Below, in pieces: positions 37,740 to 50,003 of a stretch of 64,000 nucleotides of DNA. How positions within the stretch are numbered: the first letter of the stretch is position 1; every line of letters starts with the position of its first letter. The notes below the pieces were generated by a model that did not search any database, was not told where the DNA came from, and saw only the letters and a program-made list of their open reading frames with translations. Source of the stretch: Melastoma dodecandrum (lineage: Eukaryota; Streptophyta; Magnoliopsida; Myrtales; Melastomataceae). The stretch covers positions 110,911 through 174,910 of the forward strand of contig JARUPY010000315.1 in assembly GCA_029817715.1 (NCBI GenBank). The letters run 5' to 3'. Position numbers and translations under genes: made by a program.

Positions 37740-37986
37740 AAGACCCTGCAGAAAAAGAAAAGTCGGATACTTAAGAAGTCCCCTGAAAAAATAATTTGTA
37801 GTCTGTATCTGGTAACATTGATTGAAATTCGATAGTCTTGCGTAATAATTCTTCAATCTCAAAATCTCCTGAATCTGCTTTCTGCCTATCCTCATCCGTC
37901 ATACCGAACTTCCAGTCGGCCCAGCTTGTCGGATTGAACGACAAGATTTGCTCCGAGCAAAGAGCAAAGTACCAGCAAGTCGAAAA
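37740..37986. other. 3' flank of BGLU40 with an unexplained minus-strand open frame
   Basis: A minus-strand frame (37771-38010) reads with coding-like composition (for example WADWKFGMTDEDRQK) but has no recognised domain and runs into the adjoining short LTR. It may be the interior of an old retroelement. It was not called as a gene. Confidence 0.3.
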
Positions 37987-38110
37987 TGATACGTAGTCGA
38001 GGAGTCCCACATCGGGTGAGAAGAGTCTACCCGACTAATATATAAGGAAGGATGCCACTTTCACCTTTTAGGCTAACTTTTGGAGTGATGACGCGGAAAT
38101 CCTGATATCA
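37987..38110 (+). mobile_element. Second short TRIM-like LTR with perfect primer-binding site
   Basis: A 124-bp segment starts TG and ends ATATCA, followed by TT and then TGGTATCAGAGCC, the full tRNA-iMet primer-binding motif (from 38113). It carries GTCCCACATCG at 38004-38014 and TATATA at 38039-38044. It shares layout and several words (TTTCACC, TTTTAGG) with 27522-27640. No partner LTR was found. Confidence 0.55.
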
Positions 38111-38202
38111 TTTGGTATCAGAGCCAGCCCACCATTGCGCACAGCCAAGTAGGCTCAAAGACCTGCATGTTCAGAATGTTACATCTAGTGAATACATATA
38201 TC

Positions 38203-41126
38203 GAGTTTTGTTCCAATATGACGTTGATTCACAAATTATTTCGTCGAATAACCTTCTAAGTTTGGAAATTCCTCAACTAACCTGGTGAAATCGGCCTTAC
38301 AAAGGCCGACTTAAATCATGAAGGAAGTCGACCTTTGTAAGGCCGATTTCGTCATAGGCGAAGTGAAGTCGGCTTTAAAAAGGATAAGGGCTGCCATCCA
38401 GAATCCAGCGTACGTCTTCCAGTCTTGATGCCTAAAAAAGGGTCTCCTTAAAAAAATAAGAGGAGGGGGGGGGGGGAAGAGGAGGATCATAGACAGAGAC
38501 AACTCCTCCAAGACACACCAACACGACGCATCCTCCCTCTAAGCGTCCTTCGAGCCTCTCCCTTTCCTCCCGACGAGCTTCTCGACCAAGGTAAGCTCAC
38601 GAAAGAATGGAAGCTCCCCACCAGCCAACCTAACTACGAAGAACTCGCTGCCGTCTCACAAGTCGATGGCCGCGGCAAGAAAGAATGATGGCAGCCCCGA
38701 ACAACCTTTGGCGTCCTCCCCTCATCATCCCCAACGACTGAGCAGCCCCTCCTTTGCGTCCCCAACCTGTCCCTCCTTGTCCCAAGATAGGGAAGGCTCG
38801 ACCGACACCTCCTGCAGTCTCATGGCTTCGCAGAAGGGCTCCTTTTGCTTTGACAACTTCTTGTTTGCGCAGGTGCAAAGTTGGGACAGTCGGAAGCCGA
38901 CTTCCAGATTCCGGAGTTGCACTAGCAGCCCAAGACTCTCGCATTCCTTCTCTTTCACACGTCGCAGCATGGTGGGACGTGTTACAAACCCCAATCGAGT
39001 CACAACAACTCGCTTCAAGCATGCGTACATCACTGTTTACTGCCCATTTTTCTATCCCGACGTTTTCGCATGTGAAAGTACAAACCCATCAATCTAGGTG
39101 ACGTTCGGGACGTATTCGAGGTCAACGGGCTCAAACGCCTCACGTAAGTCGCTCTTTCGAACTTCATTGCTTCATGAAGTATTTGTGTTTTCTTGCTTAG
39201 AACATGTCTGAGCACGTCTCATCCTTTTTATGCATAAATCACATGAGGAATGTGCACACAGGCAAAACTTCGATGACTGACGAGGAACGGACGGATCGTA
39301 CGCTTCCATCTCCAGCTTCAAGATGACGCATGGGGGACCGTAGTGGAAACGCTCCAGACGACTCCAACCGACAAACCAAAGGTACAAAAGGGAGGTGCGG
39401 GCCTCCCCGAGTTACTAATTTCCACGTGTAACGGGCTGCGGCTCTAGTGTATAGGCCCGCAGTCACCACCTTTCCCCGCTCCCTTTTATCTAAGTTATTG
39501 TTTGTGAGTATTGTGGTGCATGCTGTTAGGCTCTTAGGATTTTTGTTGCATGTGATTGTTAAACAAATACACATGAGTTCGGGTCCAACGTCCGTAAAAC
39601 AATGACATGAGTCCGGAGTCATGCCCGGACCGAGTCCAACGCCCGTCAACCAAAAGCAAACTTTTGGAGAAAACGCCACCTCTTCGCATGTCTAAAGTGT
39701 AAGAGCTAGTAAATAGGAATCCCCGAACTCACTTTGTTTTTTTCGACTTAAATCAAACTTTTAAAAAAAAGTTAAGTCGGTGGCGACTCCGTATAGTTTA
39801 CCTAGGTTAAACAATAACACTTTTTACGAAGCCATTTTGGATGGGTAACGGCGACGCGAGCCGCTCCCTGAGCTTTCCTAAAAATTCCCAAATGAGACCT
39901 TACGCAGTATTTCACCCGTCGCCTTTAGGAAACTGAGGACGGTCGGCGAAATGTCCCGCAGGTCTATTCGGGAACCAAAGGAAGGCCCAACCCAATTTCC
40001 TTCCGCAGCGTCCGACGTTCGAGTCGCGACGCCGACCAGATTGGGCCTTGAGGGTGCGGGCCCGAATCCTCATGTTGTCTGTACCGTAGCGCGCGTGCTA
40101 GGTCGGAGGGCGTGCGTACAATGGGTAGCCCGGATTCAGGAAGACGCGCAACCTAACCTCGTCAACAGGAGCATCACAGTGGGCAACTTATTTTCCCAAC
40201 TCAGTGCACTCAACTCAGGGATCATGTAAAACGCCATCCGAATTCACGCGGAGTTACCTCTCCAGGATATCCCATTGCTCTTGGACAATTTACGCGCTGC
40301 GAATCGCCCACAAGAAGTCAATGAAATCGGATCCGATAAGAAAATGAATGCCTTTAAAAAACACGGTCACAGCAAGGGGCATACATTTCTGGGCGTTGAA
40401 GAAGACGAGGGCCTTGTGGTCAGCAACAGTGTAGTTATCTGGCGGGGGAGGCCTCGGCTTGCGTCGGGGAATGGTCTTAGCAATGATGATAGGGAGGGCG
40501 ATGAAGAGTGGGCTAGAAGCCAGCTCTTACGCTCCTCGACGGAGTGAGCTAGAAGCCAGCTCTGCTGGGTCTCGCTGAGGTGGTCGAATTGGTGCTGGTG
40601 AGCCAGGGAGGCCCTGTCCCAGTCCTGGAGGGGGCGATCGTCGTCGTCATCAGGGCCATGCTCGCCGTTGATCTCCAGGGAGCCCCCCAGTGGTTACATG
40701 CGTGCATCGGGGTGGTGAGGGGGTTGGATCGGTGGGGGGAGGACTGGCTACTGCTGCATCAATCAAGGTAGACAAAAAAAAGGCGTGTGCATAAAGAAAA
40801 AGGAAGGGGAGAGGGGAGGGAAGGGGAGTCTAACCAAAGTTAAGGCGGGGAGGGAAGGGGAGTCTAACCAAAGTTAAGGCCAACTTAAGTGAAAGTTGGT
40901 GTTTTTTTATTAAGTGTTCAGAAGTCGGCTTTATAAAGGCCGACTTCATGCGGGAGGGACTGATGGCATGAAGTCGGCCTACTTCGCCTATGACGAAATC
41001 GGCCTTACAAAGGCCAACTTCCTTTATGATCGAAATCAGCCTTTGAGGTTAGTTGAGTAATTTTCAAACTTATGAGGTTATGTGACGAAATAGTTTGGGA
41101 ACCAACGTCATATTGGAACAAAACTC
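38203..41126. mobile_element. Mutator-like element, 2.9 kb, with 10-bp target duplication
   Basis: The left arm (38203 to about 38380) matches the reverse complement of the right arm (about 40920-41126), from GAGTTTTGTTCCAATATGACGTT through repeated GTCGGCC..GGCCGA segments. Flanking direct repeats are TACATATATC (38193-38202) and TACGTATATC (41127-41136), 9 of 10 matching. The left arm itself contains a 26-bp hairpin (38287-38312 with 38325-38350). No transposase is readable inside. A 12-base G run is at 38465-38476. Part of the interior (39240-39860) is a dispersed LTR-type repeat in inverted orientation. The element ends about 100 bp from the stop codon of the WRKY gene. Confidence 0.75.
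39240..39860 (-). repeat. Second copy of the dispersed LTR-type repeat
   Basis: The reverse complement follows 13370-13960 block for block: GGAGTCGCCACCGAC near 39790, GTTCGGGGATTCCT near 39720, GACGGGCGTTGGACTC near 39645, GAACTCATGTG near 39565, CAGCCCGTTACA near 39430, AGGCCCGCACCT near 39400. It lies inside the Mutator-like element, so it either inserted there or was carried along. Sequence from 39870 to 40260 continues with GC-rich, non-coding, retroelement-like DNA. Confidence 0.6.
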
Positions 41127-41228
41127 TACGTATATCTATCTATAACTTACAAATAATACATGGGACTAATATATACCAATATCCCCAAATTTCTTCTCTC
41201 TCTTCTTTATGGATCTTTTGGGGAGCTT

Positions 41229-44200
41229 TCACCCGTTACGCGTATCAGGTGGAACTATACCATCACCGAACGATCCTTCATCGTCCGCAGTATCAGAACT
41301 CGGTCTACCGGCTCTGCTAGACGGCCACTGTCCAATCTGAGACTTTGAACTTGTTGAATCGGTAGGGTACTGGCGACAAACCTGAGAGGGTTGGGAAGCC
41401 ACCGTTGGGGAAGAAACCATGAGGTTTCTGCTGGAAAGAACGGCTGAACTGGCTGTGTCGTGACTGATTAGCAACCCCCCGCGGGGGAATCCGGCCGAGT
41501 GATGGCAGTGCTGGCCCTCGTATGTTGTTATCACAACCGAGGGATCCTCGGACGAACGCTCCACTCGTTTCTTAACTGTGCACCTGCTGTTAGTGCAGCG
41601 GTAATAGCTCCTGCAGAAAACCCCCGTGATCAGCAAATATCTTCATCAATAACACCGTGGAAGGAAAACCTGTCAGCCGATAGGTTATAATTGGTGCGAA
41701 TCACTCTTGAAAGTTATATAATCAGACATTTATGGAACAGTCATCAGTAATATTGGAATCTGGGGAGTTATCACAACCCTAGCTGTAATACAAGCGTTCC
41801 AATGCTACCGGGATTATTCGCAACAGCACAACACCAGTTACTGCAACCTAGCTGACACTGACTTTGCCAACGACATTCCCATTCCACACTTATCTTCTTT
41901 TTTCCCCAAGATGGGGAGACAATGATAAGACAAAGTACTCAAAAACCAATGGCTTAACAAATCATTCCACACGGCACATTGGAAACACTTTTTTAAAGGG
42001 ATCACCGCCGTGTGACTACGGGTCCTCCCACATGGAGTACTTCCTTTATATTCTCTTATAATCTTTACAGAAAGGGAAGGCACTCATAATTAAGCATGCT
42101 GTTCGATTGTAGACCTTTCTTTTCCTTCTGTTTTAGTGCTGTAGAGGCCGACATCAACTAGGAGTAAAGGAAGAGGTGGGAAACATTTCATGTGATGTTG
42201 TCGGTCCAAAGGATTGGTATAACACTCGATTCCTAATCTAACATTGGGATGTCCCCCAGAGTTCACCATTTTATGAATGATTTCCTCGTGATCCCCCCCA
42301 CCCGCAAAAGAAGAAAGAAAAGCTAAACACTCCAGTAAAAGGGAACTTAAATGGTTGTGTACAATATGTAATTCTAGCACACATATCAAAGGTGAATCTT
42401 CATGTATTCGGCATATTGAACACTGCATGTACAGAAAGTAGCGTGCATTTTAAGCACCATGTGGTCCGGGTTCTGTATTTAACCTTTAGGCAAACTGACC
42501 GACAAACTTGATTGATGAATATCGTCACTAAAAAATTGTCCATTCCATATAAACCACAAATTTTTCTAGGAAAAATATCGCACTTGAATGAAGATACTGC
42601 ATTAATGAATTTAACGCCTTTGAGTTAAACCTAATTCTCTAAGCTTTTTATCTAGAGCCAATTCAAAGAAGACAAAAAAAACCTAAATTTTCCCTTGACA
42701 CATAGTTCACAACCCAAAACCTTATCAGAAAGTTAAAATGCGCCAACATCATCCTCAAACATCATGGACAAACTCTGTTAGGCTTTCAATTTTAAATTCC
42801 CACCTCTGACAAATAGAACCTCGGTAATGCTTGGGATAAAACTGCACTCAAGAGACACGAGAAGGCTTGGCCTGAATTAGCAAATAAGGGAGTGTAGTAG
42901 TACTGGTTTGGATTCGGCAGGCCAAAGTCGAAACAATTTTAAATTTTGGTCTTTTCAAGGCCGGATGCTTTAAAAACCGAGAATAAGAGCAGGAAAACGA
43001 CCTCCTACCCATTTGAAGAACCAAGTAGGCAGCCAAACTACTCCTAAATATCATATCTAACTTCCTATCCTAGTGTTTCAACATGTCAGACCACATCATT
43101 GAGGGAACTGTTGGAGCATATAGGGGACACACATTGATTCCAATTAGTGATGAGCAGATTCTTAGTTTCTTCTCTAAATGTGTGCTGCCCAAAAAAGTTG
43201 CCTACACAGACTAGATTCACACTGCATCAATTATTTTGGATTTCTGAGGCGGCTTTGTGCATAAAAGAAGGGTGAATTATTGTGAGTGATTGCCAGTAAA
43301 ATGACGGGGATGAAATCCATAAGCAGGAGTTATTCCGTTTTCATCTTCCTCATTGCTCAATCATCAATGGACCAAATTCTTTTGGCGACTGAATTAAGTC
43401 CTCCACAAACATTAGGTTTTTTTCCGACTATTTTAATTGGCCATTCATCATGTGAAAAAATAAACCTTGATAAATAACATTCTTTCCCGCCTCTGCTACA
43501 TTTTTCATCAACCGAAAGGATTAAACTTTTCTTTTAACTGGCCGAAGAGAACAACGCTCATCTGCGAGTTAAGGAGGGGGGGGGGGGGGGGGAAGAAGGC
43601 GAACCTGGGGAAGGGGCTGTTCTTGACGACCTTCTGGCCGTATTTCCTCCAGCGGTAACCGTCCTCGAGGTTTTCTATCTCGCTCTTCGTCAAGAATGCG
43701 ACCCTCTGCTGCCTGATCCTCTTCTGCACCTTTTTAACCCCTTTGTTCCTGTTTTTTTATTCACAAAAAAAGAAGATCCAATCAGATCGATGCATAACAA
43801 AACTTTGTATGCAATTTATTCAGGAAATTTTTTAGTCGGGCGCAGGCGCAGATCCAATCGAATGAGAACGGGAGGGGGGGCAACGTATTCCCCCTTTCCG
43901 TAACCGTGAAAACTCACCCTCTCGTCCGATCGTAAATTTCCTAGAAACAGAAAAGGGGATGTTGTGGGGACGGCCGCAATGGCGGCTGAAGGAGATAAGG
44001 GTGGGGGAGGGAGACCCTCTCTCCTCTCCCCCCTCCCCGCGCTCCTCGACTAACTTTTCCTCTCTTTTTTTACCCATTTGCTATTTGATTCCACCACTCG
44101 ACTTCCTCTGTTTTCCCAAAATCCCAATCACTGAAAAAAGTAAAAACAAAAAAAGGGGGAAGGAAGAAAGGAAGAAAACCCACGCCCACGCCGTCAGCTC

Positions 44201-44868
44201 ACCGCCACCAACTTGCATGTTTTTGGGGCACCCTTCTCGAAGCTCGCGCACCTCGTACGGACAATCCATACAACACCCCCTAACGATTGGTTTAAAGTTT
44301 CTAGAAATGATTTTTAAAGGAAAAAAAAAAGGGAAGAAGAATAAGAGGCTAATGATTATTTTTTATTCCTTGGGGCGGGGGTGGGTGAGTGGGTGGGCGA
44401 GCCGGGGGGGTTCCTGACATCTAACTAACTGCGACCAGAAATTACGATTTTATCCCCACCCCCTGGTGAACGAACCCTAGAGGGGACGGAGGGAACCGGT
44501 GATTCTACTCACGTCATCTCCGGCGAGGGCAAGTCCTCGCCCTTCTCCCCCTCCTCCGGTTGATGCTCGCTTGATCCCTCGGACTGGTTTGAAGTCGTCG
44601 TCGTTGCGGTCGCGGTCGCGGCCTCGCATCCTCCAACCGGGAGGGAGAACAATCCGGACGATGAGGGGGAGAGGCAGCCCCCAATCGGATCGAACTCGCT
44701 CCTGAGGCACCATCCGAATTCACTGAGTATGGAGTCGTGATCGTCGTTCAAGTACGCTGAGTCATGGCGAGGAGGAGGCCAGAAGGAGTCGTTGTCAGGG
44801 GCGCTGGCTGGGGGGAAGTAATAAGACGGCCGCGAGTGCTCTCGAACTTCTTCGTCATCGTCGTCCAT
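41229..44868 (-). CDS. WRKY57: WRKY transcription factor, group IIc (WRKY57 type)
   Basis: DNA-binding regulator recognising W-boxes; Arabidopsis WRKY57 is linked to drought and JA/auxin-related senescence. Three exons: 44868-44513, 43748-43605 and 41610-41229, giving 293 residues. An acidic, Ser-rich N-terminal part contains a DSILSEFGW block. WRKYGQK is at 152-158 and the zinc finger is C172-x4-C177-x23-H201-x-H203. The domain is split by an intron after NSPFPR, the position conserved in most WRKY genes. The C terminus, [12 protein letters not shown], resembles that of WRKY57. The ATG at 44868 is the first in frame; the upstream open frame starts only at GTG. Intron 2 is about 2 kb and starts with a C-rich run (17 bases, plus-strand G run 43576-43592) a few bases after the donor. 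Confidence 0.93.
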
Positions 44869-45163
44869 GGGGGTTAGGATGACTGAGGTAGGGGGGAGTG
44901 GAGTTAGGGTTTTTTCTACTGGTGGTTGGGGCCGGGGGAGGGGGGGACTTCTTGTGGTGGATGCTGAGGGAGGGAGGAATAAAGTAAGAAAATTTTGTGA
45001 GAGAAGTGGGAATGAATGAATGAGTGAGTGAATGAAGTGGGAATGATTGATGAACCTTTTTTCCTTTTCCTTCTGTAAATACTTCCTTCCTTTCCAAGTC
45101 ACGCCGACTTATCGGCTCATTTGCCCACAATAACAACGACTTCCCTCTGTGATTCTCTACGTG

Positions 45164-45171
45164 TTTATATA
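45164..45171 (-). promoter_or_regulatory. Putative TATA box of the WRKY57-type gene
   Basis: On the minus strand this reads TATATAAA, about 300 bp upstream of the ATG at 44868. It predicts a leader of roughly 265 nt, and that stretch is CT-rich and lacks other ATGs in frame. Confidence 0.45.
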
Positions 45172-47529
45172 TATCAGGCACACTGATTCTTAAGCACCAC
45201 ACTGTTTATATGTTGTGTTTTCTAACTGTGCATGTACCATGTTATGCTATGATCGGTTTTTCCGACGACTGCGGAGAGCTCGCTCTCCCCGTGACGTGTT
45301 AAATTCGCCGGCTGTGCCCCGCGGAATAACTACTACTATTCCACCACCACAACACGTGAGCATGCAGAACCTCTTTTGTTTATTCCTAGTGGTTTTTCCC
45401 CCATGTGGTTCGCTAGGGTTCCTTTGTATTTAAAAAAGACGAGAGGAAGGAAAGAATGGATGGACAAGGGCCGGCCGACACATATTCCCAACGCAGGATG
45501 TAATAAAAAGAAGAGGAGAAAGAAGGAAAGAAAAGATATTACGAAGTGATAATGGAGAAGTTGTTGGGATACGCATGCAAAATCCCGAATGTCCCTTTCT
45601 CTTTTTTTCTTGGTTTGCTTTTCTGTATTCGTTGTTTGTATTGATTGGTCACGTGGTGGGCGGGCCGACACCAAATCTCCTCCACCACCATTTTTTACAA
45701 GTCTTACGATCCCTGTTCGACTGCGTGAAAATGAGTTCACTCCTCCGCTTTCCTTTCAAAACGTCCGTCCTCATTCCAAATTTATGTTCGGCGGGGCGAA
45801 GGCTGATGAGCCGGGGAGACCTAACGGCCGGCAACGCTTGGCGTAGGCATTAAGGGAGATTAGGCGAAATTAATTAACAAGTTGATTGGGGATTTGGAGG
45901 GGACCATTGACTCAATAATTCCCATTTAAGCAAAGATGCTCTGAATCAACCAATCAGCCAAAAAAATAAGATATCGAAGAGCTGTGATTGTGATTGTGCT
46001 TGTGGGTGTGAGTGACGAAAGGTCCAGGATTACCGTCCCCCTGAAAGTGACAACCAATGGCGAAGATTTTATTAGCATATAAACAAAAAGGATAGATGGA
46101 AGAAGAAAGGACTCGACCGTGAGAGTAAGAGTGAGATAAGACAATTGCTCCTCGACTTTTTCTTCCTGGTCGTGTATCAAACTTCTGCAGTTTCACAACT
46201 CCCCCTGTTCATGGACTCTTTCTAGAAGAAAGTAACAGAAGCTGCAGAAAACAGGATTTGGTAGACAGTTCACGATGGCTGGATCAAAGAAAGTGGAGTA
46301 GTTGATGGGGCGGTCCGGACACCGACACAGTACAGTTAGATGAGCACCCACCACTGGTAAGTTTTAACACAGCACATTTTCGAAGTTCTCGGGTTGTGTA
46401 CATCGCGTTCCATGCAAAAGAGGAGAATGGATTTGTTACCTTGGTCCTCATCGGAATCCTCCAGATTGGAATGTTACTGAAAATTGTCTTCCTACAACTT
46501 GGCGAGGCTTGTTGACTGCTACTGCTTGACCTTGCTCATCCAGCTCTTAATCGGTAGACGATGATCCAGCATCCAACAGTCAGTGATCAACACGTGCACT
46601 GCCATCTGAAAAATGCAAAACATGATAGCAGCGGCAGCATGCACCGAATCAACAAAAAGTATATATTTATAGAAAAAGGTTATCAATAAGGGCCAACCAA
46701 TTCCCTTTAAGCTTTACTATCCAAACCAACTCTCAGTGACATCTCTTGTCATGAATCAGACCTGTCAGCCAGTTCAGAAATATAGGTACTTCTTGGATAA
46801 GTCGCCAGTGATACTTTTAGCAAGGTAAGTCCTCTGCACCTGCAATATTACTTGAAACGGTGTGAAATATGAATAACTAATCTTTACAAGAGTAATGGCA
46901 TAGGGTTATCAGATAATGCAGAAGAAACGATGAGACAAATACCCAGCCGCACCTGCAGCTACGCGGTCTAGTTCAGTTAGTTGGGTTGTCACGTAAAGAG
47001 TCCATTATAAGTTGACCCGTCCATGTATTTAGAATATCGTAGCTCTCTTGGTGCATCCAGCCTGTTTTATGGCCAAGATTGCCTTGGCTTATCCTCGCAA
47101 GGTCATTTACAAGATTCACGTCTATATATACCAAAACGAATGGTCAAAATATGCCACCTCTGAGTCTGACCATGTCTACCCTGTATCTTGTTTACAAGAT
47201 ACAAAGAAACATCAGCAGAAAATTCCCTTGCATATGCACATATGAAGAAAGTTGGGCATAACCTATGGATATGTTAATGAAGAACGCGTTTCATGCATCT
47301 CTTGATATTTCTGGCATTCCATTCTCAGAAATCTGTAGTATTCATCAAGCATGAAGAGGTCGTCACTATTGTCATCTCTAGTGATTCGCCTGCTGATTCA
47401 AATGCTGTATTACATAACATATCTATTCTGTCTGTGGGTGTGTCTTTTCTTCAGCCACAAACTCAAAAAATTGTCCTTTTATCTGTACTGAGCTGCAGCC
47501 AGGCACCTTACTAACTTCTCTGTGTTTCA
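45172..47529. other. Intergenic region upstream of WRKY57, no gene recognised
   Basis: About 2.4 kb without a convincing coding frame. It probably includes the WRKY promoter and the 3' remains of the PPR pseudogene. No repeats with clear ends were found. Confidence 0.5.
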
Positions 47530-48916
47530 TCATCTTTAGCATGATTCATACATTATTCTGCTGCCCGCAAGCGGCATACATGTTTGAAAGGAGAATGTAT
47601 GCTCTGATATGACGATCTCAATCAAAGAGTCTCTGAGCTGCAAGCTCAGCCAGTTTGACTTGTCCATGCTTACATGAAGCAGTAAGTGAACCTCTCCAAG
47701 CCACCGCTTCTTCCTGTGTATTGTTTATATCAGAAGCATTGAGAAGTATCTATGTTGCCTCATCCAACAACCCCACCTGGCTCAGGAACTCTACCAAAGA
47801 ACCATAATGCAAGCTCTTAGGCATTAAATTATGCACAGTGACAAACCTATGCAACACCTTCAAACCATGAATGGCTGAATGCTGTCAAAAATCGCAATCA
47901 AGTTGACATCATCAGGAATGATATTTCCCTCCTCCATCTCAGAAAATATTCTGAGCGCACTCTCTCCATCACCATTTACAGCAAACTCAAATCATAGCGT
48001 TATGGCACGCAACATGGCACTTCTTCGAACAACTACTTAGCTAAGTCAAGACATCCACATTTCATGTATATATCGATTAGGCCAGTCCCCAACCTGCGCT
48101 AATTGGAAGACGTGATTTTCCACATATCTATAAATGCAAATGCCGACATCTAACTCTCCCAAATTAGAGCAAGCACAAAGTGTGCTAACTAGCATCGCCT
48201 TCCGGCGCTATCCCTTCCAGCTGCATCAACCTAAACATATGTAATCCCTCCTTAAAAAACCATTTTTCACATACCCAGAAATAATAGAGCCCCAAACCCC
48301 GACATCCTTCTCAAAAGGCTCGTCAAAATCAATCTTGCGCCATTGTCATCGCCCACGTTAGCATATCCACCAATCATAACCCTCGAAGACACCACACAAT
48401 GTTTTGGACTTTCGTCAAACAGTTGGCGCGCAACCTTCATGTCAGCATCCCCACAATACATGCCGGTCAACGCATTAACCACAAAGGTGTATTACAAACA
48501 AGACCCACTTTCGCGCCATAAGTGGACCGATCCCCCGACTCGGAAAGCCCCCAGCTTCGCACTAGCCCCGAGAACGGACGGGTGAGTGTAGCCGTCGGGG
48601 CACGTGCCATGCTCCAACAACTCCTTAAACTAAGGACCGCATCCCCAAATTCCTCTTTGAGGAAAAGAAACTTGATCATGGTGTTGAAGATGCAAATGGC
48701 GGGGTTGAGGATGTTCTGGAAGAGGTCCCACGAGTAGGCGAGGCTCCCTCGCTGTGGGTTGGAACAGAAGGCCAGGAGCCGGCTCAGAGCGAAGGCGTCG
48801 TCGCCGAGGCCAGTGGTGATGACCTGCGCGGGCGCTTGTCGGACTTGGCTCATGCTCTTGAACGTCTCCGGCTTCCGAAGGTATCTTCCGGTGATGCTCG
48901 TCATCGGCTCCGGCAT
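47530..48916 (-). pseudogene. Decayed pentatricopeptide-repeat (PPR) gene
   Basis: Starting at the ATG at 48916, about 80 residues read like a PPR protein start (RLLAFCSNPQ, LFQNILNP, FNTMIKF). The frame is then lost. Further PPR pieces appear in other frames downstream: NALTGMY and ARQLFDESPK (about 48480-48400), GFLKEGLHMFRLMQLEGI (about 48220), LGTGLIDIYMKCG (about 48090), SEMEEGNIIPDD (about 47930) and an E-motif-like YILLSNMY (about 47590). Many stops and frameshifts separate them. The intact relative would be an organelle RNA-binding or editing factor. It is not annotated as functional. Confidence 0.8.
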
Positions 48917-48979
48917 CAGAGAGCTTCTAGCGACGTCGTGGGATTATTGTATATTAAAATATGAGAGGCCAACATCCAA

Positions 48980-49053
48980 GCTCTCGTAGCTCAGTTGGTT
49001 AGAGCACCCGTTTAGTAAGCGGGAGGTCTTGAGTTCGACTCTCAACGAGAGCA
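48980..49053 (+). tRNA. tRNA-Thr (anticodon AGT)
   Basis: The 74 bases fold as a full cloverleaf. The acceptor stem GCTCTCG pairs with CGAGAGC. The D arm is GCTC..GAGC. The anticodon stem CCCGT/GCGGG has loop TTAGTAA, which gives anticodon AGT. The T arm is TTGAG..CTCAA with TTCGACT. The A box (TAGCTCAGTTGG) and B box (GAGTTCGACTC) are internal Pol III promoter parts. A TTTTT run just downstream (about 49063) fits Pol III termination. No intron is present and CCA is not encoded, as usual for nuclear plant tRNA genes. Confidence 0.97.
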
Positions 49054-49154
49054 ACGTTCCTTCTTTTTATCCTTTTCAGACAAAACCCCTTTTTGGTCAT
49101 GGTTTAACCCACGTCTTCCTCAACACAGTTGGGGGGAATAGAAGGGATTTGGTC

Positions 49155-50003
49155 ATGGTTCCATCCTTGCAGTTGTTGGTCTCCGGCACTCCTCCTTTAG
49201 CAGCCGCCGCCGCCGCCGAACCGATACTCAAGCACCACAATTGCGTGCCCTGGCGGCCCGTGGGCCTGTCGACACAGTCAGCTTGGTCGCCCCCTGTCAT
49301 CCTCAGGGCGACAGTCCCTTTATCTGCTTCCCTGGCCATTCTCTTGTGGTCCACTCCAGGTGGGATGATGTTATGAAAAAAAACGGGTATAGGTTTCATT
49401 GGATGTAGTAAATGGAATGGAAATTCTGTCGATGATGCAACGACTTGCTCAGCTGATGATTGTTTAATCCTCTTGTCAGCCGATGCCGGATTTCTGTCAG
49501 GCTTTTCTGGGATAGAATCTGTTCCGGGCCCTCAGCTGCCGCAGATAGATTTCTTATCTCGGTTCAATGGTAGGGAGCCTCTGTATTTATCTTCTGGGAC
49601 CGTTTCAAAATCATGTGATAATTATCTTGTTGAGCAGAGGAGAATCAGAAGAAGTACGCGGAGAACGACGCCAGGTTCAAGGAGTCGCCGATATTGAAGC
49701 AGCTGCTGGAGAAGTCCAAGCTAAACAAAGAGAAGTAAGATCTCTGCACTTATTCTCTTAAAGCTGGATGGATAAGTTTCGGTGTTGGGTTTGATGTTTC
49801 TCATAGAGCTGCAAAACTGAGTGATAGTTACCAGGAAGTCAGTTCACGTTTGATGTACTACCAGGAATCGACAAGAAACCCTGGACAAGTATTGTGTTCG
49901 CGGCGCAGAGTGGGGTGTGGGAGACTGCTCCACCGCCGGGATGTCGCCTGAAGACCGGGACAATTTCATCGCCATGCTGAAGGAAAAGACGGGAACAAAA
50001 TGA
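49155..50003 (+). CDS. Small predicted thylakoid-lumen protein
   Basis: Four exons: 49155-49359, 49480-49569, 49638-49734 and 49865-50003, in phase, giving 176 residues. The N terminus is Ser/Ala-rich without acidic residues until Glu22, then a hydrophobic segment (SASLAILLW) ends at ADA before GFLSGF. This is a two-part transit peptide with a lumenal cleavage site. The mature part, about 105 residues, has the charged helix-like stretch EENQKKYAENDARFKESP, then KSKLNKEKN and a C-terminal block YCVRGAEWGVGDC. From memory, this resembles the Arabidopsis protein annotated as a PsaN-related photosystem I protein, but I am not sure. Function unknown. The ATG at 49155 is the only one in frame. The gene begins about 100 bp after the tRNA. 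Confidence 0.75.

Noticed and set aside
38004..38080. A U6 or U3 snRNA gene after the USE and TATA motifs
   Set aside because: The sequence at the expected start does not resemble any snRNA, and a tRNA-Met primer-binding site follows, so it was treated as an LTR.
44869..45102. N-terminal extension of the WRKY protein
   Set aside because: The only upstream in-frame start is GTG; the first ATG is at 44868 and the extra sequence is CT-rich leader.
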